Assembly (NCBI RefSeq): GCF_000614545.1
Contig: NZ_BAKW01000003.1
Span: forward strand, 124,001 to 188,000
Direction: 5' to 3'
Source of the DNA: Asaia platycodi JCM 25414
Lineage (GTDB): Bacteria; Pseudomonadota; Alphaproteobacteria; Acetobacterales; Acetobacteraceae
Length of the DNA stretch: 64,000 nucleotides
Shown: positions 20,465 to 30,686 of the stretch, one piece after another
Layout of the letters: every line of letters begins with the position of its first letter
How positions within the stretch are numbered: the stretch's first letter is position 1
Position numbers and translations under genes: made by a program
Notes under the pieces: model-generated
Databases searched by the model: none
Seen by the model: only the letters and a program-made list of their open reading frames with translations
Told to the model about the DNA's origin: nothing

Positions 20465-21861
20465 CCTTACTGAGGCGTTCCGGATCTTCCGGACGTCGCT
20501 CATGCTGTCGAGCGCGTGATGGGTCAGGCGCCGCGTGCGATGACGCCCCATGAAAGCGTTGAGCTCCTGCGCTACGGACTCGCTGTAGATTTCGAGATTG
20601 ATCTCGAAATTGAGCCTCAGGCTGCGCGCATCGATATTGCTGCTACCGACAAACGACCAGGCCTCATCCACCACCAGCAACTTGGCATGATTGAATGGCG
20701 GGCGGCTCATCCAGACACGGCATCCGGCTGTCAGGAAAGGCGCCAGACTGGCATCACGAGCATAGTCGATCAGACGGTGATTGCTGCGCTTGGGCAGAAT
20801 GATATCGATCTCGACCCCGCGCAGGGCGGCAAGACAAAGCTCCGAAACCAGACGCTCATTGGGCAGAAAATACGGTGTCATGAGGCACACGGAACGTCGT
20901 GAAAGCGCGATAGCCTGCAGCATCGAAAATTCGATCTTTTCCAGATCGTTATCCGGCCCCGAGGTCACGACGCGCATCGGGATGTCGCCCTGCCGCTCAG
21001 GCTCGGGAAAATAGATCTCGCCATCGAGCTGCTCGCCGCAGGTAAAGGACCAGTCGCGTGCAAAGGCCTCTGTCAGCTGATGCACCACCGGCCCTTCGAG
21101 ACGGAAATGCGTATCGGCCACCGGATGTTTTGTCCTCAGACGGCGTAGGTTTTCCTCGCCGATATTGAGGCCGCCCATGAAGCCGACCCGCCCGTCAATG
21201 ATCAGCATCTTGCGGTGATTGCGCAGATTGATGAACGGCATCTTCCACGGCAGAAGCGAATGCATGAATCGATGGCAAGGTATACCCCTGCCCCTCAATG
21301 CCTTGCGATGCCGGAAAAGAAGTAACCGCCCCCGATGCCATCGACCAAAACATGCACGGCAACGCCTCGCGCATGCGCGAGGGCAAGGGCCTCGACAAAC
21401 TGGTCGCCAATCCGATCAGCTCTGAAGATATAGGAACAAAGAAGGATCGACACCCGCGCGGAGGCAATATCCTGCAGCATACGCGGGTAGATATTATCGC
21501 CGTCATGCAGGCAGGTAATGGAGTTGCCACCCAGTAGGGGACGCTCGGTCAGTTTGCCCACCATTCGTGCCAGCGGCGCAAAATCGCCCTTCAGGCGGTA
21601 GCGTGCGTGAAACGCCAGTCCTCTGCCCCGCCAGTGATGGTCACTGACCAGACGGCGGGCCAGACGCCTGACGCGATTGATGCCGAACATGAGATAGAGC
21701 AACGTCCCGCAAATGGGCATGAGCCAGCTCACCCCGATCCAGCCTGCACAGGCCGCCGTGTTCTGTTTGGTTCTCAGAACATGCAGCGTGACGGCCACGG
21801 CGAGACAGATCCGCAGGACGATCATGAAGTAGTCGAAAAGCGTGATAGGCCAACTCATCAT
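20445..21861 (-). CDS. cls: Cardiolipin synthase
   Basis: A membrane phospholipase-D-superfamily enzyme that makes cardiolipin. Two N-terminal transmembrane helices (to about residue 60) precede two HKD motifs: HRKMLIIDGRVGFMGG and HAKLLVVDEAWSFVGSSN. The frame breaks at 21297-21298 (one A missing on the plus strand, between GIARH and RGRGIPCHRFMHS) and again at 20482-20483, where one more base gives the family-like C-terminus RKIPERLSKAIQPYL with stop at 20445-20447. The corrected length is about 472 residues. Confidence 0.88.
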
Positions 21862-21996
21862 TCATAACGTTAACGTATTCGACCGAAATTCAAAGGCCTC
21901 CATCTTGCAACGATAAAATTCATCGTAAAATATGGAAGGATGGAGGATCATCGCTCAGATGCACCGGATAACGTAGAGGGGAATGAGAGGATGGTC

Positions 21997-22719
21997 ATGT
22001 CTGCACACCGTCCCCAGCTCTTCTACACGACCGAACCCTCGCCATGCCCTTATCTGCCCGGTCTTCTGGAGCGAAAGGTCATGACCGAGCTCGTTGGGAT
22101 CGATGCCGATCTGCTTCATGACCGTCTCTCACGCGCCGGTTTCAGACGCAGCCACGGCATCGTCTATGCACCGGTCTGCCATAACTGCCAGTCCTGCATC
22201 CCCATCCGGCTACCGGTTTTCGAGTTCGCGCCCGATCGTACCATGCGCCGCATCAAGCGCAGCCTCGGCGATCTGACCGTGGTAGAGCGTCCCATTGTCG
22301 CAACCATCGAACAATATGAACTGTTCCGCGCCTATCAGGAGCAGCGCCATATTGATGGCGACATGGCGCTTATGGGGCTCGACGATTACCAGGCCATGAT
22401 CGAAACCAGCCCGATCGAAACGAGTGTTTTCGAGTTCCGCACCAGAGAAGGGCGGCTTGTTTGCGTCTCCCTGGTCGACATGCTCTCTGATGGGCTCTCT
22501 GCCGTCTATACCTTCTACTGCGTCGATGACCCGCAACGCTCATACGGCACGGCGTCAATTCTATGGCTAATCGATGAGACCGTCCGACGCGGCAAGCCCT
22601 ATCTCTATCTCGGCTACTGGGTGCCGGGCAGCGCCAAGATGGGGTATAAAGCGCGCTTCCGCCCGGCAGAAATTCTCAAGGCCGGGCAGTGGCAACGCCT
22701 CGCCATCGAAAAAAGCTGA
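21997..22719 (+). CDS. bpt: Aspartate/glutamate leucyltransferase (Bpt, ATE1-like)
   Basis: Bpt transfers Leu from Leu-tRNA to N-terminal Asp/Glu, making an N-degron for ClpAPS. It has the N-terminal CPYLPG motif, the cysteine cluster VCHNCQSCIPIRLPV and the ATE-family core YTFYCVDDPQRSYGTASILW, YLYLGYWVPGSAKMGYKARFRP. GAGAGG, six bases before ATG 21997, sets this start; an in-frame ATG at 21940 lacks a good site. The frame is intact, 240 residues. Confidence 0.9.
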   Translation: MSAHRPQLFYTTEPSPCPYLPGLLERKVMTELVGIDADLLHDRLSRAGFRRSHGIVYAPVCHNCQSCIPIRLPVFEFAPDRTMRRIKRSLGDLTVVERPIVATIEQYELFRAYQEQRHIDGDMALMGLDDYQAMIETSPIETSVFEFRTREGRLVCVSLVDMLSDGLSAVYTFYCVDDPQRSYGTASILWLIDETVRRGKPYLYLGYWVPGSAKMGYKARFRPAEILKAGQWQRLAIEKS

Positions 22720-22734
22720 GTGCGGGAAGAAGGC

Positions 22735-24956
22735 CTACCCGCGCGATGCGGGTTTGCGCGTCATCCACTGGGGCGCAGCCTTGCCCTGATCGGCGCGCTT
22801 GCCCGCAATGGACGCAAGATCAGCATCGCTGCGAGGCTTCTGCCCCTCATGCCAGACCAGCCCCTCTTCGCTGGAGAAGACACGCAGATCGACCAGACGC
22901 TGACCTGGCGGCAGCTTCTGAATCGTCACCCCCATGCCCTTGGTCATTTCCGGCAAAGCTGAAACAGCGAAAGAAAGCGCCTTGCGATTGCTACCCATGG
23001 TCACGACCTGATCGCCCGTCACAGCCTCGCAAAATGAGGCGCGATCACCGTCACGCAGGGTCAGCACCTGCTTGCCCGTGCGTTTTTCTGCCGCCATGTC
23101 GACATCGCGCACCACCATACCGCGCCCGCTCTCACTCGCCAGAATACGACGCCCATGCTCGTCGAGCACGAAGAAGGTGACGATCTCTTCTTCCTGAGGC
23201 AGATCGGCCAGAACACGGATAGGCTGGCCAAAGCCGCGACCACGGGGCAGATCGGCGGCCTTGAGCGTAAAGACCCGCCCGCCGCTCACCAGAAGGCAGA
23301 GACGCTCGGTGCTCTGGCATTCGAGCGAGAGGCCGAAAGCGTCTCCTTCCTTGAATTTATGGCTCTCGGATCGATCCCATGGCCCTTGATCGCCCGCACC
23401 CAGCCTTCGCGGGACAGCAGAACCGTGAGCGGTTCGCGATCCACCTGAATGGCGGCACTCAGATCGATCGGTGCCGGAGGGGCTGCGATTTGCGTGCGTC
23501 GGGCGCCGAGCGCGCCATCACCGAACCGCGTTGCCGTCGCCTCGAGTTCCTTGCCGATACGCGTCCAGCGCTTGCGCTCGCTACCGAGCAATCCTTCGAG
23601 CCCCGCTTTCTCCTTGAGCAGCGCGTCGCGCTCCTTGCGGATTTCGATTTCCTCGAGCCTGCGCAGCGAGCGCAGACGCATGTTCAGCACATATTCGGCC
23701 TGCAGATCGGTCAGGCTGAAGGCAAGCATCAGTTCGGGTTTGGGCTCATCGCCTTCACGAATGATGCGAATGACCTCATCAAGATTGAGATAGACCGCCA
23801 GAAACCCTTCGAGAATTTCGAGGCGGCGTTCGACCGCGCTCAGGCGATGATTCGAACGGCGCACCAGGACGATCTCGCGATGGTCGAGCCAGGACTGGAT
23901 GACTTCACGCAGCCCCATGACCCGCGGCACGCGATTGGCGTCCAGCACATTCATATTCAGGCTGAAGCGGCTCTCGAGCGCCGTGATACGAAACAGCGTC
24001 TCCATGAGGACTTCAGGCTCGATACCCTTGGCTTTCGGCTCAAGAACGAGACGGATATCGGTCGTGCTCTCATCGCGGATGTCAGCAAGCAGAGGCAGCT
24101 TCTTCTGCTCCATCAGCTCGGCAATCTGCTCGATCAGACGCGATTTCTGCACCTGATAGGGGATTTCGGTCACGATGACGGTCCAGGTGCCAAAACGCCC
24201 CTGCTCCACCTCCCATCGCGCCCGTGTACGGAAGCTGCCGCGCCCGGTCTCATAGGCCGTGCGCATGCTCTGCGCTTCTTCGATCAGCACGCCTCCCGTC
24301 GGGAAATCCGGCCCCGGCATATATTGCATGAGCGTTTCGACCGATGCCTGAGGGTCGTCGATCAGATGGCGTGCGGCACGACAGATTTCAGCAGCGTTAT
24401 GGGGCGGAATACTCGTCGCCATGCCGACCGCGATACCGGCGGCGCCATTGGCCAGCAAATTGGGGAATGCGCCAGGAAGCACAACGGGCTCGGCGTCTTC
24501 ATTATCATAGGTCGGGCGGAAATCGACGGCATCGTCCTCGATGCCTTCCAGCAGCGCCTTGGCAACTTCGGTCAGACGCGACTCCGTATAACGCATGGCA
24601 GCTGCGTTATCGCCGTCGATGGAGCCGAAATTGCCTTGGCCCTCGACCAGCGGGTAGCGCACGGCAAAATCCTGCGCCAGCCGCACCAGCGCCTCATAGA
24701 CGGCAGCATCACCATGCGGATGGAACTTACCGATGACATCACCCACCACGCGGGCGCATTTCTTGAAGCCGGAACTCGGGTCCAGCTTCAATTGCTGCAT
24801 GGCGTAGAGAATGCGCCTATGGACCGGCTTCATGCCGTCACGCACATCCGGCAGGGAGCGTGCCATGATGGTCGACATCGCATAGGCGATATAGCGCTCG
24901 CTCAATGCGTCGGCGAGTTTCGTATCCTCGATATGTCCTGCCAGATCCTGACTCAT
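22735..24956 (-). CDS. parC: DNA topoisomerase IV subunit A
   Basis: ParC decatenates chromosomes together with ParE. It begins [41 protein letters not shown]; the active-site Tyr is Tyr123 in [11 protein letters not shown]. The restored length of 740 and the compact C-terminal propeller fit ParC rather than GyrA. The frame breaks at 23354-23355 (plus strand AA should be AAA): [18 protein letters not shown] then leads into [17 protein letters not shown]. In the quinolone region the motif is [12 protein letters not shown], with Ala84 where E. coli ParC has Ser80. The open frame extends upstream to 25145, but homology starts at Met24956. It is divergent from the rhodopsin gene. Confidence 0.92.
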
Positions 24957-25138
24957 GCCGCGCCCTTTCGTTTCAGGGCAGATAAGGCGGGGGAACGCGC
25001 GCTGTCCAGTGCAAATACCCCGTTTTTGTTCCCCGTCCTGTTCTGGTTTGCCGGTAGAATGCGCCACCTCGACATGGCGGCACGCCGCGATATGGCCCGC
25101 AACGCACAAGGAGCAAAAAGTGATGTCAAGATGATCAG

Positions 25139-25158
25139 CTGACAACTTTATGTGTCAG
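25139..25158. promoter_or_regulatory. Inverted repeat upstream of the rhodopsin gene
   Basis: CTGACA (25139-25144) and TGTCAG (25153-25158) are perfect arms 8 bp apart, ending 42 bp before the rhodopsin ATG. This is where an operator would sit for the rhodopsin-blh pair. No convincing -10/-35 pair is visible beside it, so a regulatory role is only suggested. Confidence 0.3.
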
Positions 25159-25200
25159 GTACCGTTCAACGCTCTCCTCTCCTCGTGAAAGACTGCGATA

Positions 25201-25911
25201 ATGACCCTGACGGTTCTCTGGGTAACAGCCCTGATCATGTTTGCCGGCGGTACGGCGTTGCTGCTGCTGGGCAAGCGGCGTACGGAAACCGAAGGGGTGA
25301 TGAGCCTCGCCCATGGCATCGTACCTATCATCGCAGGGTGCCTCTATGTCGCCATGGCAACCGGACAGGGCGCTTTGCTCCTCCCCACCGATGCCACCCT
25401 GGCGGGCGCCGCCAATACAACCCGTATTTTCTGGTTCGGCCGTTATATCGACTGGCTTTTCACAACGCCGCTTCTGCTGGTCGGCCTCGGTTTTCTAGGC
25501 ATGTTCCGCGGGCGCAAACGCACCGATCTTCTGCTAGGCGCTGTGGCGGCCGATGTCATCATGGTCATCACCGCCTTCGCTTTCAGCGCATCCGAGAACC
25601 TGGTGGATCGCTGGATCTGGTTCATACTGTCCTGCGTCGCGTTTCTCGGGGTCTACTATGTCATCTGGGTATCGCAGCTTCAGGCGAACCGGCTGGAACG
25701 CCCCGAAGTGCAGAGCGCCTATATCCGTAGCGCCGCTATCCTCTCCGTGCTCTGGATGGTATACCCTGTCATTCTTGCCCTTTCTCCCGATGGCCTGGGC
25801 CTTGTATCGGACGCTGCCAGCGTTCTGATCATCGCGGTTACTGATGTTCTCGCGAAAGTCGGGTTCGGCTTCCTCGGCCTTTCCGATGACCGCGAACTGA
25901 CCACGGTCTGA
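25201..25911 (+). CDS. Microbial rhodopsin, probable light-driven proton pump (DTG motif)
   Basis: The 236-residue seven-helix protein has clear bacteriorhodopsin landmarks. In helix C, RYIDWLFTTPLLLVG gives Arg81, Asp84 (BR Asp85), Thr88 (Thr89) and Gly95 in place of the proton donor Asp96. Helix F has Trp185 and Tyr188-Pro189, and helix G VTDVLAKVGFG has Asp215 and the retinal Lys219. Helix B has Pro42, Tyr49 and His38, the last at BR Thr46, which neighbours Asp96. Leu92 at the colour-tuning site (BR Leu93) suggests green absorption. Asp84 and Asp215 argue for outward proton pumping; loss of the donor places it with D-T-G rhodopsins. The retinal-forming blh follows after 25 bp. The frame is intact. 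Confidence 0.93.
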   Translation: MTLTVLWVTALIMFAGGTALLLLGKRRTETEGVMSLAHGIVPIIAGCLYVAMATGQGALLLPTDATLAGAANTTRIFWFGRYIDWLFTTPLLLVGLGFLGMFRGRKRTDLLLGAVAADVIMVITAFAFSASENLVDRWIWFILSCVAFLGVYYVIWVSQLQANRLERPEVQSAYIRSAAILSVLWMVYPVILALSPDGLGLVSDAASVLIIAVTDVLAKVGFGFLGLSDDRELTTV

Positions 25912-25936
25912 ACGCGTCGGACCCGGCATAGCTCTC

Positions 25937-26820
25937 ATGACTACCGCCGGGCCACGCAGCCTGTTCAATCCACTCTATTGGGGTAGCGCCACATTCTGCT
26001 GTGTGATCTCGCTCTGGAGCGGCAGCGTCCTCGTAGCCCTTTTGACGATCATCGCTTTCGGTCTGCCGCATGGCGCGCTCGACGGTGAAATGGCGCGACA
26101 GGTGCTCAGCCCACGCTTTGGGCGCATCTGGTTTCCCCTATTCGCCCTTCCCTATGTCGTGTTGATCCTGCTCATGCTGGCTTCATGGCGGCTTTACCCC
26201 TTGGTCACGCTCAGCATCTTTCTCGCCCTCTCGCTATGGCACTTCGGCAATGAGACGCAAGTGGAGCGCAAATCCTTACCCGCTATTCTCGTTCTTGGTG
26301 GCGCGCCCCTGATCCTGCCCTGCATCTTCCGGCCGGAGGAGACCGCCGCTCTTCTAGGTGCCATGCACACCCGGCGCGCATAGCTGCACCGCCTTCATGG
26401 CTCATCTGGCTGTTTCCCTTTTGGTGTGCCACTGCGAGTGCCTGGCTGGGTGCCTGCCGGGCAACAGAGCGGCCTCAGAAACTGCTTCAGCTTGTCGGTT
26501 TCCTCGCCCTGTTTTCTCTGCTCCCCCCGCTTGACGCGTTCATGTGCTATTTCGTTTTCCAGCACGCACCAGCTCATGTGGCAGCCTTGATCGACGATCC
26601 TCGCTGGCCCCGGCTTGTTTCGGAAGGGTCGGCCCTGCGTCATGCTCTGCCACTGACAATCGCAACGCTCATCCTGGGGGCTGCGCTTTTCCCACTTCAC
26701 ACTGGCACAGTTTCCGAGCGCTTGCTGACAATAACCTTTCAGCTCCTTGCTGCGCTCACCCTGCCACACATGATCTTCGATCTTTTTATAGGACGCCAGA
26801 AGATGCCTCTCCGTGCCTGA
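25937..26820 (+). CDS. blh: Brp/Blh-family beta-carotene 15,15'-dioxygenase
   Basis: Blh is an integral membrane, iron-dependent enzyme that cleaves beta-carotene to two retinals, the rhodopsin chromophore. The family's histidine motifs are all visible: GLPHGALDGE, SLWHFGN, YFVFQHAPAH and TLPHMIFD, among hydrophobic helices. The frame breaks at 26370-26372 (CCC should be CCCC): MHTPARIAAPPSWLIWLFPFW then joins the C-terminal half, giving 294 residues, the usual size. It lies 25 bp after the rhodopsin gene on the same strand, so the two form a rhodopsin-retinal cassette. Carotenoid genes (crtE, B, I, Y) are not in the window and must lie elsewhere if retinal is made. Confidence 0.88.
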
Positions 26821-26847
26821 TGACAGGTGCGTCAGGCCGCAATCATT

Positions 26848-27639
26848 CTACATCGGCGTGGAGGTGTTGCCATCGTCCTGTGCAAGGTCAGCCTGCGCGC
26901 CCGCAAGAGTCATCACGCGCATTTCGAGACGCTCACGCGCTCCGGGAATGGGTTTATGCCGAGCACCGAAGAGGTGACGTGAAAGAAAATACCGGGTCAG
27001 AACAAGTCCTTCGGCCCAGGAGGCCGGATCATCTCCCGCATCCTCTGTGCCCTGCGGAGTCAGATAGTGGGGCAAAGACAGCAAACGATCGACCCACACA
27101 CCGGCTGCGGCACGGCTCACCGCACGTCCTGTCCTCGGAGAGACATAAGCAAGATCACTCTTATCCCCGGAGATGGCGCAGCTATCGAGAGTCAACCCGT
27201 AACCGAGGGTCGCCAGAAGGGCTGTTTCCCAGCGCACATAATCAACCACAGGCGCAGGATCGGCGAGTACGCAGAATGCCGTCAAATCGCGTACGGTCTG
27301 CAAAAAGAACTCAGGATGAGGCTCACGATCCGGCAGAGCAGAATCGGCAAGTTCTGCCGCAGACTGAACAAGGGCCAGTTGCAGGGGACGATCAAGAAGC
27401 CTGACAGCTGTTTCCTGCACCATTTCGCCAGCCACCTGGCCAAGCTGGTCGGAAAGGCGTGAGGTATAGCGGGCAAGAATGAGGTTGCCCGGTTGCCAGA
27501 GCGCAGCCTGGCGTCTCGACGAGCCGCCACGCACCAGACCGGCAATGCGGCCATACTCTTCGGTGAAGAGATGGACCACCGCCCCGCCCTCGCCGTAGCG
27601 GCGGGCAGAGAGGACGATCGCGGCACATTCGAAATTCAT
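26848..27639 (-). CDS. recO: DNA repair protein RecO
   Basis: RecO loads RecA in the RecFOR pathway. The N-terminal OB fold begins [39 protein letters not shown] (seen in parts), followed by the helical domain with [12 protein letters not shown] and [22 protein letters not shown]. The frame is intact, 263 residues. Its start lies 33 bp after the corrected tsf stop, so it may be read through from the rpsB-tsf operon. It is convergent with blh. Confidence 0.93.
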   Translation of the reverse strand: MNFECAAIVLSARRYGEGGAVVHLFTEEYGRIAGLVRGGSSRRQAALWQPGNLILARYTSRLSDQLGQVAGEMVQETAVRLLDRPLQLALVQSAAELADSALPDREPHPEFFLQTVRDLTAFCVLADPAPVVDYVRWETALLATLGYGLTLDSCAISGDKSDLAYVSPRTGRAVSRAAAGVWVDRLLSLPHYLTPQGTEDAGDDPASWAEGLVLTRYFLSRHLFGARHKPIPGARERLEMRVMTLAGAQADLAQDDGNTSTPM

Positions 27640-27672
27640 GCGCCGCGACCTGATTGAGGCTCGATCAGACGA

Positions 27673-28577
27673 TCAGCCGCCAGCAGCAGCCGCCACTTCA
27701 GCAGCGAAATCGCTGGTTTCCTTCTCGATACCTTCGCCGAGCTGGAAGCGCTCGAAAGCAACGAGCTTGGCACCAGCCTTCTCGACAACCTTGGCAACGC
27801 GCGTTTCGCGTCATGCACCCAGACCTGCTCCAGAAGAACCACTTCTTCATAGAACTTGCGGATGCGGCCTTCGATCATCTTTTCGATGATGGCTTCGGGC
27901 TTGCCGGACTCACGAGCCTGCTCGATCAGAACCTGACGCTCACGCTCCAGGGCATCCGGGTCAACGCTGGCGACTTCAAGAGCGGCCGGACGGGTTGCGG
28001 CAACGTGCATGCCAATCTGGCGACCCAGCGTGAGCAGGGCTTCTGATTCCGAAGCGGCTTCGACAGCAGCCAGAACGCCGATCTTGCCAACGCCCGGACG
28101 CAGAGCGCCGTGAACGTAGGAAGCAACGATGCCCGAAGGAACGGTCAGAACCTTGGCGCGACGCAGCGACATGTTCTCGCCGATCGTGGCGATCAGGTGG
28201 GTCAGTTCTTCGGCAACCGTGCGGCCCGAAGCAAGCTTCGCCTGCGACAGGGTGTCGAGGTCGTCACCGGCTTCGAGAGCAGCATGAGCCACGGATTCGA
28301 CGAAAGCCTGGAACGCTTCGTTACGACCCACGAAATCGGTCTCGGCGTTGACTTCGACCATGGCGGCCTTGTTCTTGCCGGAAGCAACGGCCACGAGGCC
28401 TTCAGCCGTCGTGCGGCCAGACTTCTTGGCAGCCTGCGAAAGGCCCTTCGCACGCAGCCAGTCGATGGCAGCGTCCATGTCGCCAGCGGCTTCGGTGAGA
28501 GCCTTCTTGCAGTCCATCATGCCGGCGCCGGTCTTTTCGCGCAGGTCACGAACGAGGGCAGCTGTGATTTCCGCCAT
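27673..28577 (-). CDS. tsf: Elongation factor Ts
   Basis: EF-Ts is the nucleotide exchange factor for EF-Tu. It starts [30 protein letters not shown] with the conserved [10 protein letters not shown] motif. The frame breaks at 27808-27810 (minus GACGCGAAA should be GACGGCGAAA); the corrected C-terminus [20 protein letters not shown] ends EVAAAAGG at 27673, total 301 residues. Since tsf is indispensable, the break is almost surely a sequence error. It follows rpsB with a 104-bp spacer containing a hairpin. Confidence 0.94.
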
Positions 28578-28603
28578 GTTCCATACTCCTTCAGGAATGA
28601 AAC

Positions 28604-28634
28604 GGCGTGCCGCAGCCTTTCAGCCGGGCACGCC
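28604..28634 (-). promoter_or_regulatory. Hairpin in the rpsB-tsf spacer
   Basis: GGCGTGCC (28604-28611) and GGCACGCC (28627-28634) are perfect 8-bp arms with a 15-nt loop, located between the rpsB stop and the tsf ribosome site. No T-run follows, so it looks like a partial attenuator or processing site that could adjust tsf relative to rpsB rather than a full terminator. Confidence 0.45.
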
Positions 28635-28681
28635 CATATATAGTCAGTGCCGGGAAAGCCCAGGGGCTCTCCACGTGCAGA

Positions 28682-29487
28682 TCAGGCCTCGGCCGGAACT
28701 GCTGCAGCTTCTTCTGCCGGCGCTTCGGTCGTCGTCTCTTCGACCACGGTTTCGACCGGCAGCTCTTCAGATGCGCCGAAATCGACGCCCGAAGCAGCCA
28801 TTTCAGCCGAAATGCCGTCCAGAACCGACTGCGCCACGAGGTCGCAATAGGTGGTGATGGCGCGGATCGCGTCGTCATTGCCGGGGATCGGGTAGGTCAC
28901 GCCAGCCGGATCGGAGTTGCTGTCGAGCACAGCAATAACCGGGATACCGAGCTTGTTGCTTCTTCAACCGCCAGCTTTTCCTTGTTCGTGTCGATCACGA
29001 ACAGGATGTCCGGCAGGCCGCCCATTTCCTTGATGCCGCCGAGCGAACGCTCGAGCTTCTCGCGGTCACGGGTGATGTCGAGAATTTCCTTCTTCGTCAG
29101 ACCATGCGTGTCGCCCGAAAGCATCTCGTCGATCTGGCGCAGACGCTTGATCGAACCCGTGATGGTCTTCCAGTTGGTCAGCATGCCACCGAGCCAGCGA
29201 TGGTTGACGTAGTACTGGCCGCAACGCGTGGCGGCTTCAGCAACGTGCTCGGCTGCGGCGCGCTTCGTGCCGACGAACAGAACGCGACCACCACCGGCAA
29301 CCGTGTTGCGAACGGCCTGCAGGGCGCGGTCGAGCATCGGAACGGTCTGCTGCAGGTCGATGATATGGACCTGGTTGCGGATGCCGAACAGATACGGCGC
29401 CATTGCCGGGTTCCAGCGACGCGTGTGGTGACCGAAGTGAACGCCGGCTTCGAGCAGCTGACGCATGGTGAATTCTGGCATCGCCAT
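28682..29487 (-). CDS. rpsB: 30S ribosomal protein S2
   Basis: It starts [29 protein letters not shown] and has the S2 core [17 protein letters not shown] and [15 protein letters not shown]. The frame breaks at 28956-28957 (minus GCAACAAG should be GCAAACAAG), restoring [33 protein letters not shown]. The C-terminal tail is Glu/Ala-rich ([19 protein letters not shown]), as in many alphaproteobacteria; total 268 residues. AGGAA lies before the start. It is first in the rpsB-tsf operon. Confidence 0.95.
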
Positions 29488-30014
29488 GATGCAAATTCCT
29501 AATCTTCTGGTTGTGCCTCCGTATGACTTCGCCAGCCTTGCGGGCCGACACCAGAGTGTCTGTCGTCATACGTGCGAATTGCCCCTCTCCCTTGACGATA
29601 ACGCCGCCGAGAAAGTGAGACGGGCGCGGTATCGCCTTTTTCGCCACAAAATACAAGAAGGAAGCACGTTATCACGGCAGAAAACATGCGTCTTGCATGG
29701 GCCATGGGCGACAGAAGGCTAGCCTCCCTTCTAGGTCCGAATGCGTCGACACGACAGGTCGACCGGCATTTACAGCTGCTAAAGCCGAGCAGGGTGGAAG
29801 CGACGATGCCCGATTGCACACGCCATAAATGCGATATGCCCCGCGAATTCAGTTCGGTTCCGCAAGAAAAACCCTGCGAATATTCGGCGGGCGTGTCATG
29901 TTCACGCAATGTAGGTCTGTTATGCGCAACGCCGTGCACAGGCCTTCTTTCACTTGTGCCCCGTCTCTTGACCAGGGTCGCCTAGGCGCTGCTCCTGTCT
30001 ACGGAAGTTGGTTC
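29488..30014. other. Intergenic region between rpsB and the response regulator
   Basis: This 527-bp region has no convincing gene. It must hold the rpsB promoter and leader (leftward) and the two-component promoter (rightward). The only clear repeat is GTCGAC-7 bp-GTCGAC at about 29747-29765, two copies of a 6-bp palindrome. A longer open frame through the response regulator start (from 29829) lacks family homology before Met30015. Confidence 0.5.
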
Positions 30015-30686
30015 ATGCGCATCCTGTTGATTGAAGACGAACTGGACATGGCGAGCCTGATTGCCCGAAGCGTTCAGGATGCCGGATTTGCAATCGATTC
30101 CGCGCGTTCTGTGGCCGATGCACGAGAAATGGCAGCACTTGCGTCCTATGCACTTGTGCTTCTTGACCGTCGGCTACCTGACGGAGACGGTCTCAGCCTG
30201 ATCCGGCCCTTGCGTGCGCTTCAGCCCGGTGCACCCATCATCGTTCTCTCGGCACTAGATGCGGTACCGGACAGGGTGTTGGGGCTGGATGAGGGGGCGG
30301 ACGACTATCTCGCCAAACCTTTCGACATGGCTGAGCTTCTAGCAAGAACGCGAGCCGCGCTGCGCCGCCCTGGCGCAGAGGATACGCCACCCATAATCTG
30401 CGGTCGGCTCGGCTTCCACCCATCCACGCGTGAGATCACGATCGACGGAGCCCCGATGCTGTTCAAACGGCGCGAACTTGCTGTCCTCGAGACACTCATA
30501 CGGCGGGCCGGACGCGTTGTCAGGCGCGAGACCCTGATCGAGGAAGTCTATGGTTTTGATGACGAGATCCAGTCCAACACGCTGGATGCGCATATCTCGC
30601 GCCTGCGCGTCCGTCTCACCGCCTTAAAGGCTGGTATCGTGATTCATCCGATCCGCGGGGTCGGCTATCTTCTGGATCAATGCTGA
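30015..30686 (+). CDS. OmpR-family response regulator
   Basis: The 223-residue protein has an N-terminal receiver domain (MRILLIEDELDMASL; phospho-acceptor Asp51 in LLDRRLPDGDG; Lys101 in DDYLAKPF) and a C-terminal winged helix with the OmpR recognition region RRETLIEEVYGFDDEIQSNTLDAHISRLRVRL and IRGVGYLL. The profile resembles QseB/TctD regulators. GGAAG, seven bases before ATG 30015, sets the start. The sensor kinase begins right after the stop. Targets are unknown. Confidence 0.92.
   Translation: MRILLIEDELDMASLIARSVQDAGFAIDSARSVADAREMAALASYALVLLDRRLPDGDGLSLIRPLRALQPGAPIIVLSALDAVPDRVLGLDEGADDYLAKPFDMAELLARTRAALRRPGAEDTPPIICGRLGFHPSTREITIDGAPMLFKRRELAVLETLIRRAGRVVRRETLIEEVYGFDDEIQSNTLDAHISRLRVRLTALKAGIVIHPIRGVGYLLDQC

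Noticed and set aside
23379-25142. 587-codon plus-strand open frame
   Set aside because: It is the complement of parC; the active-site Tyr and other ParC motifs are on the minus strand.
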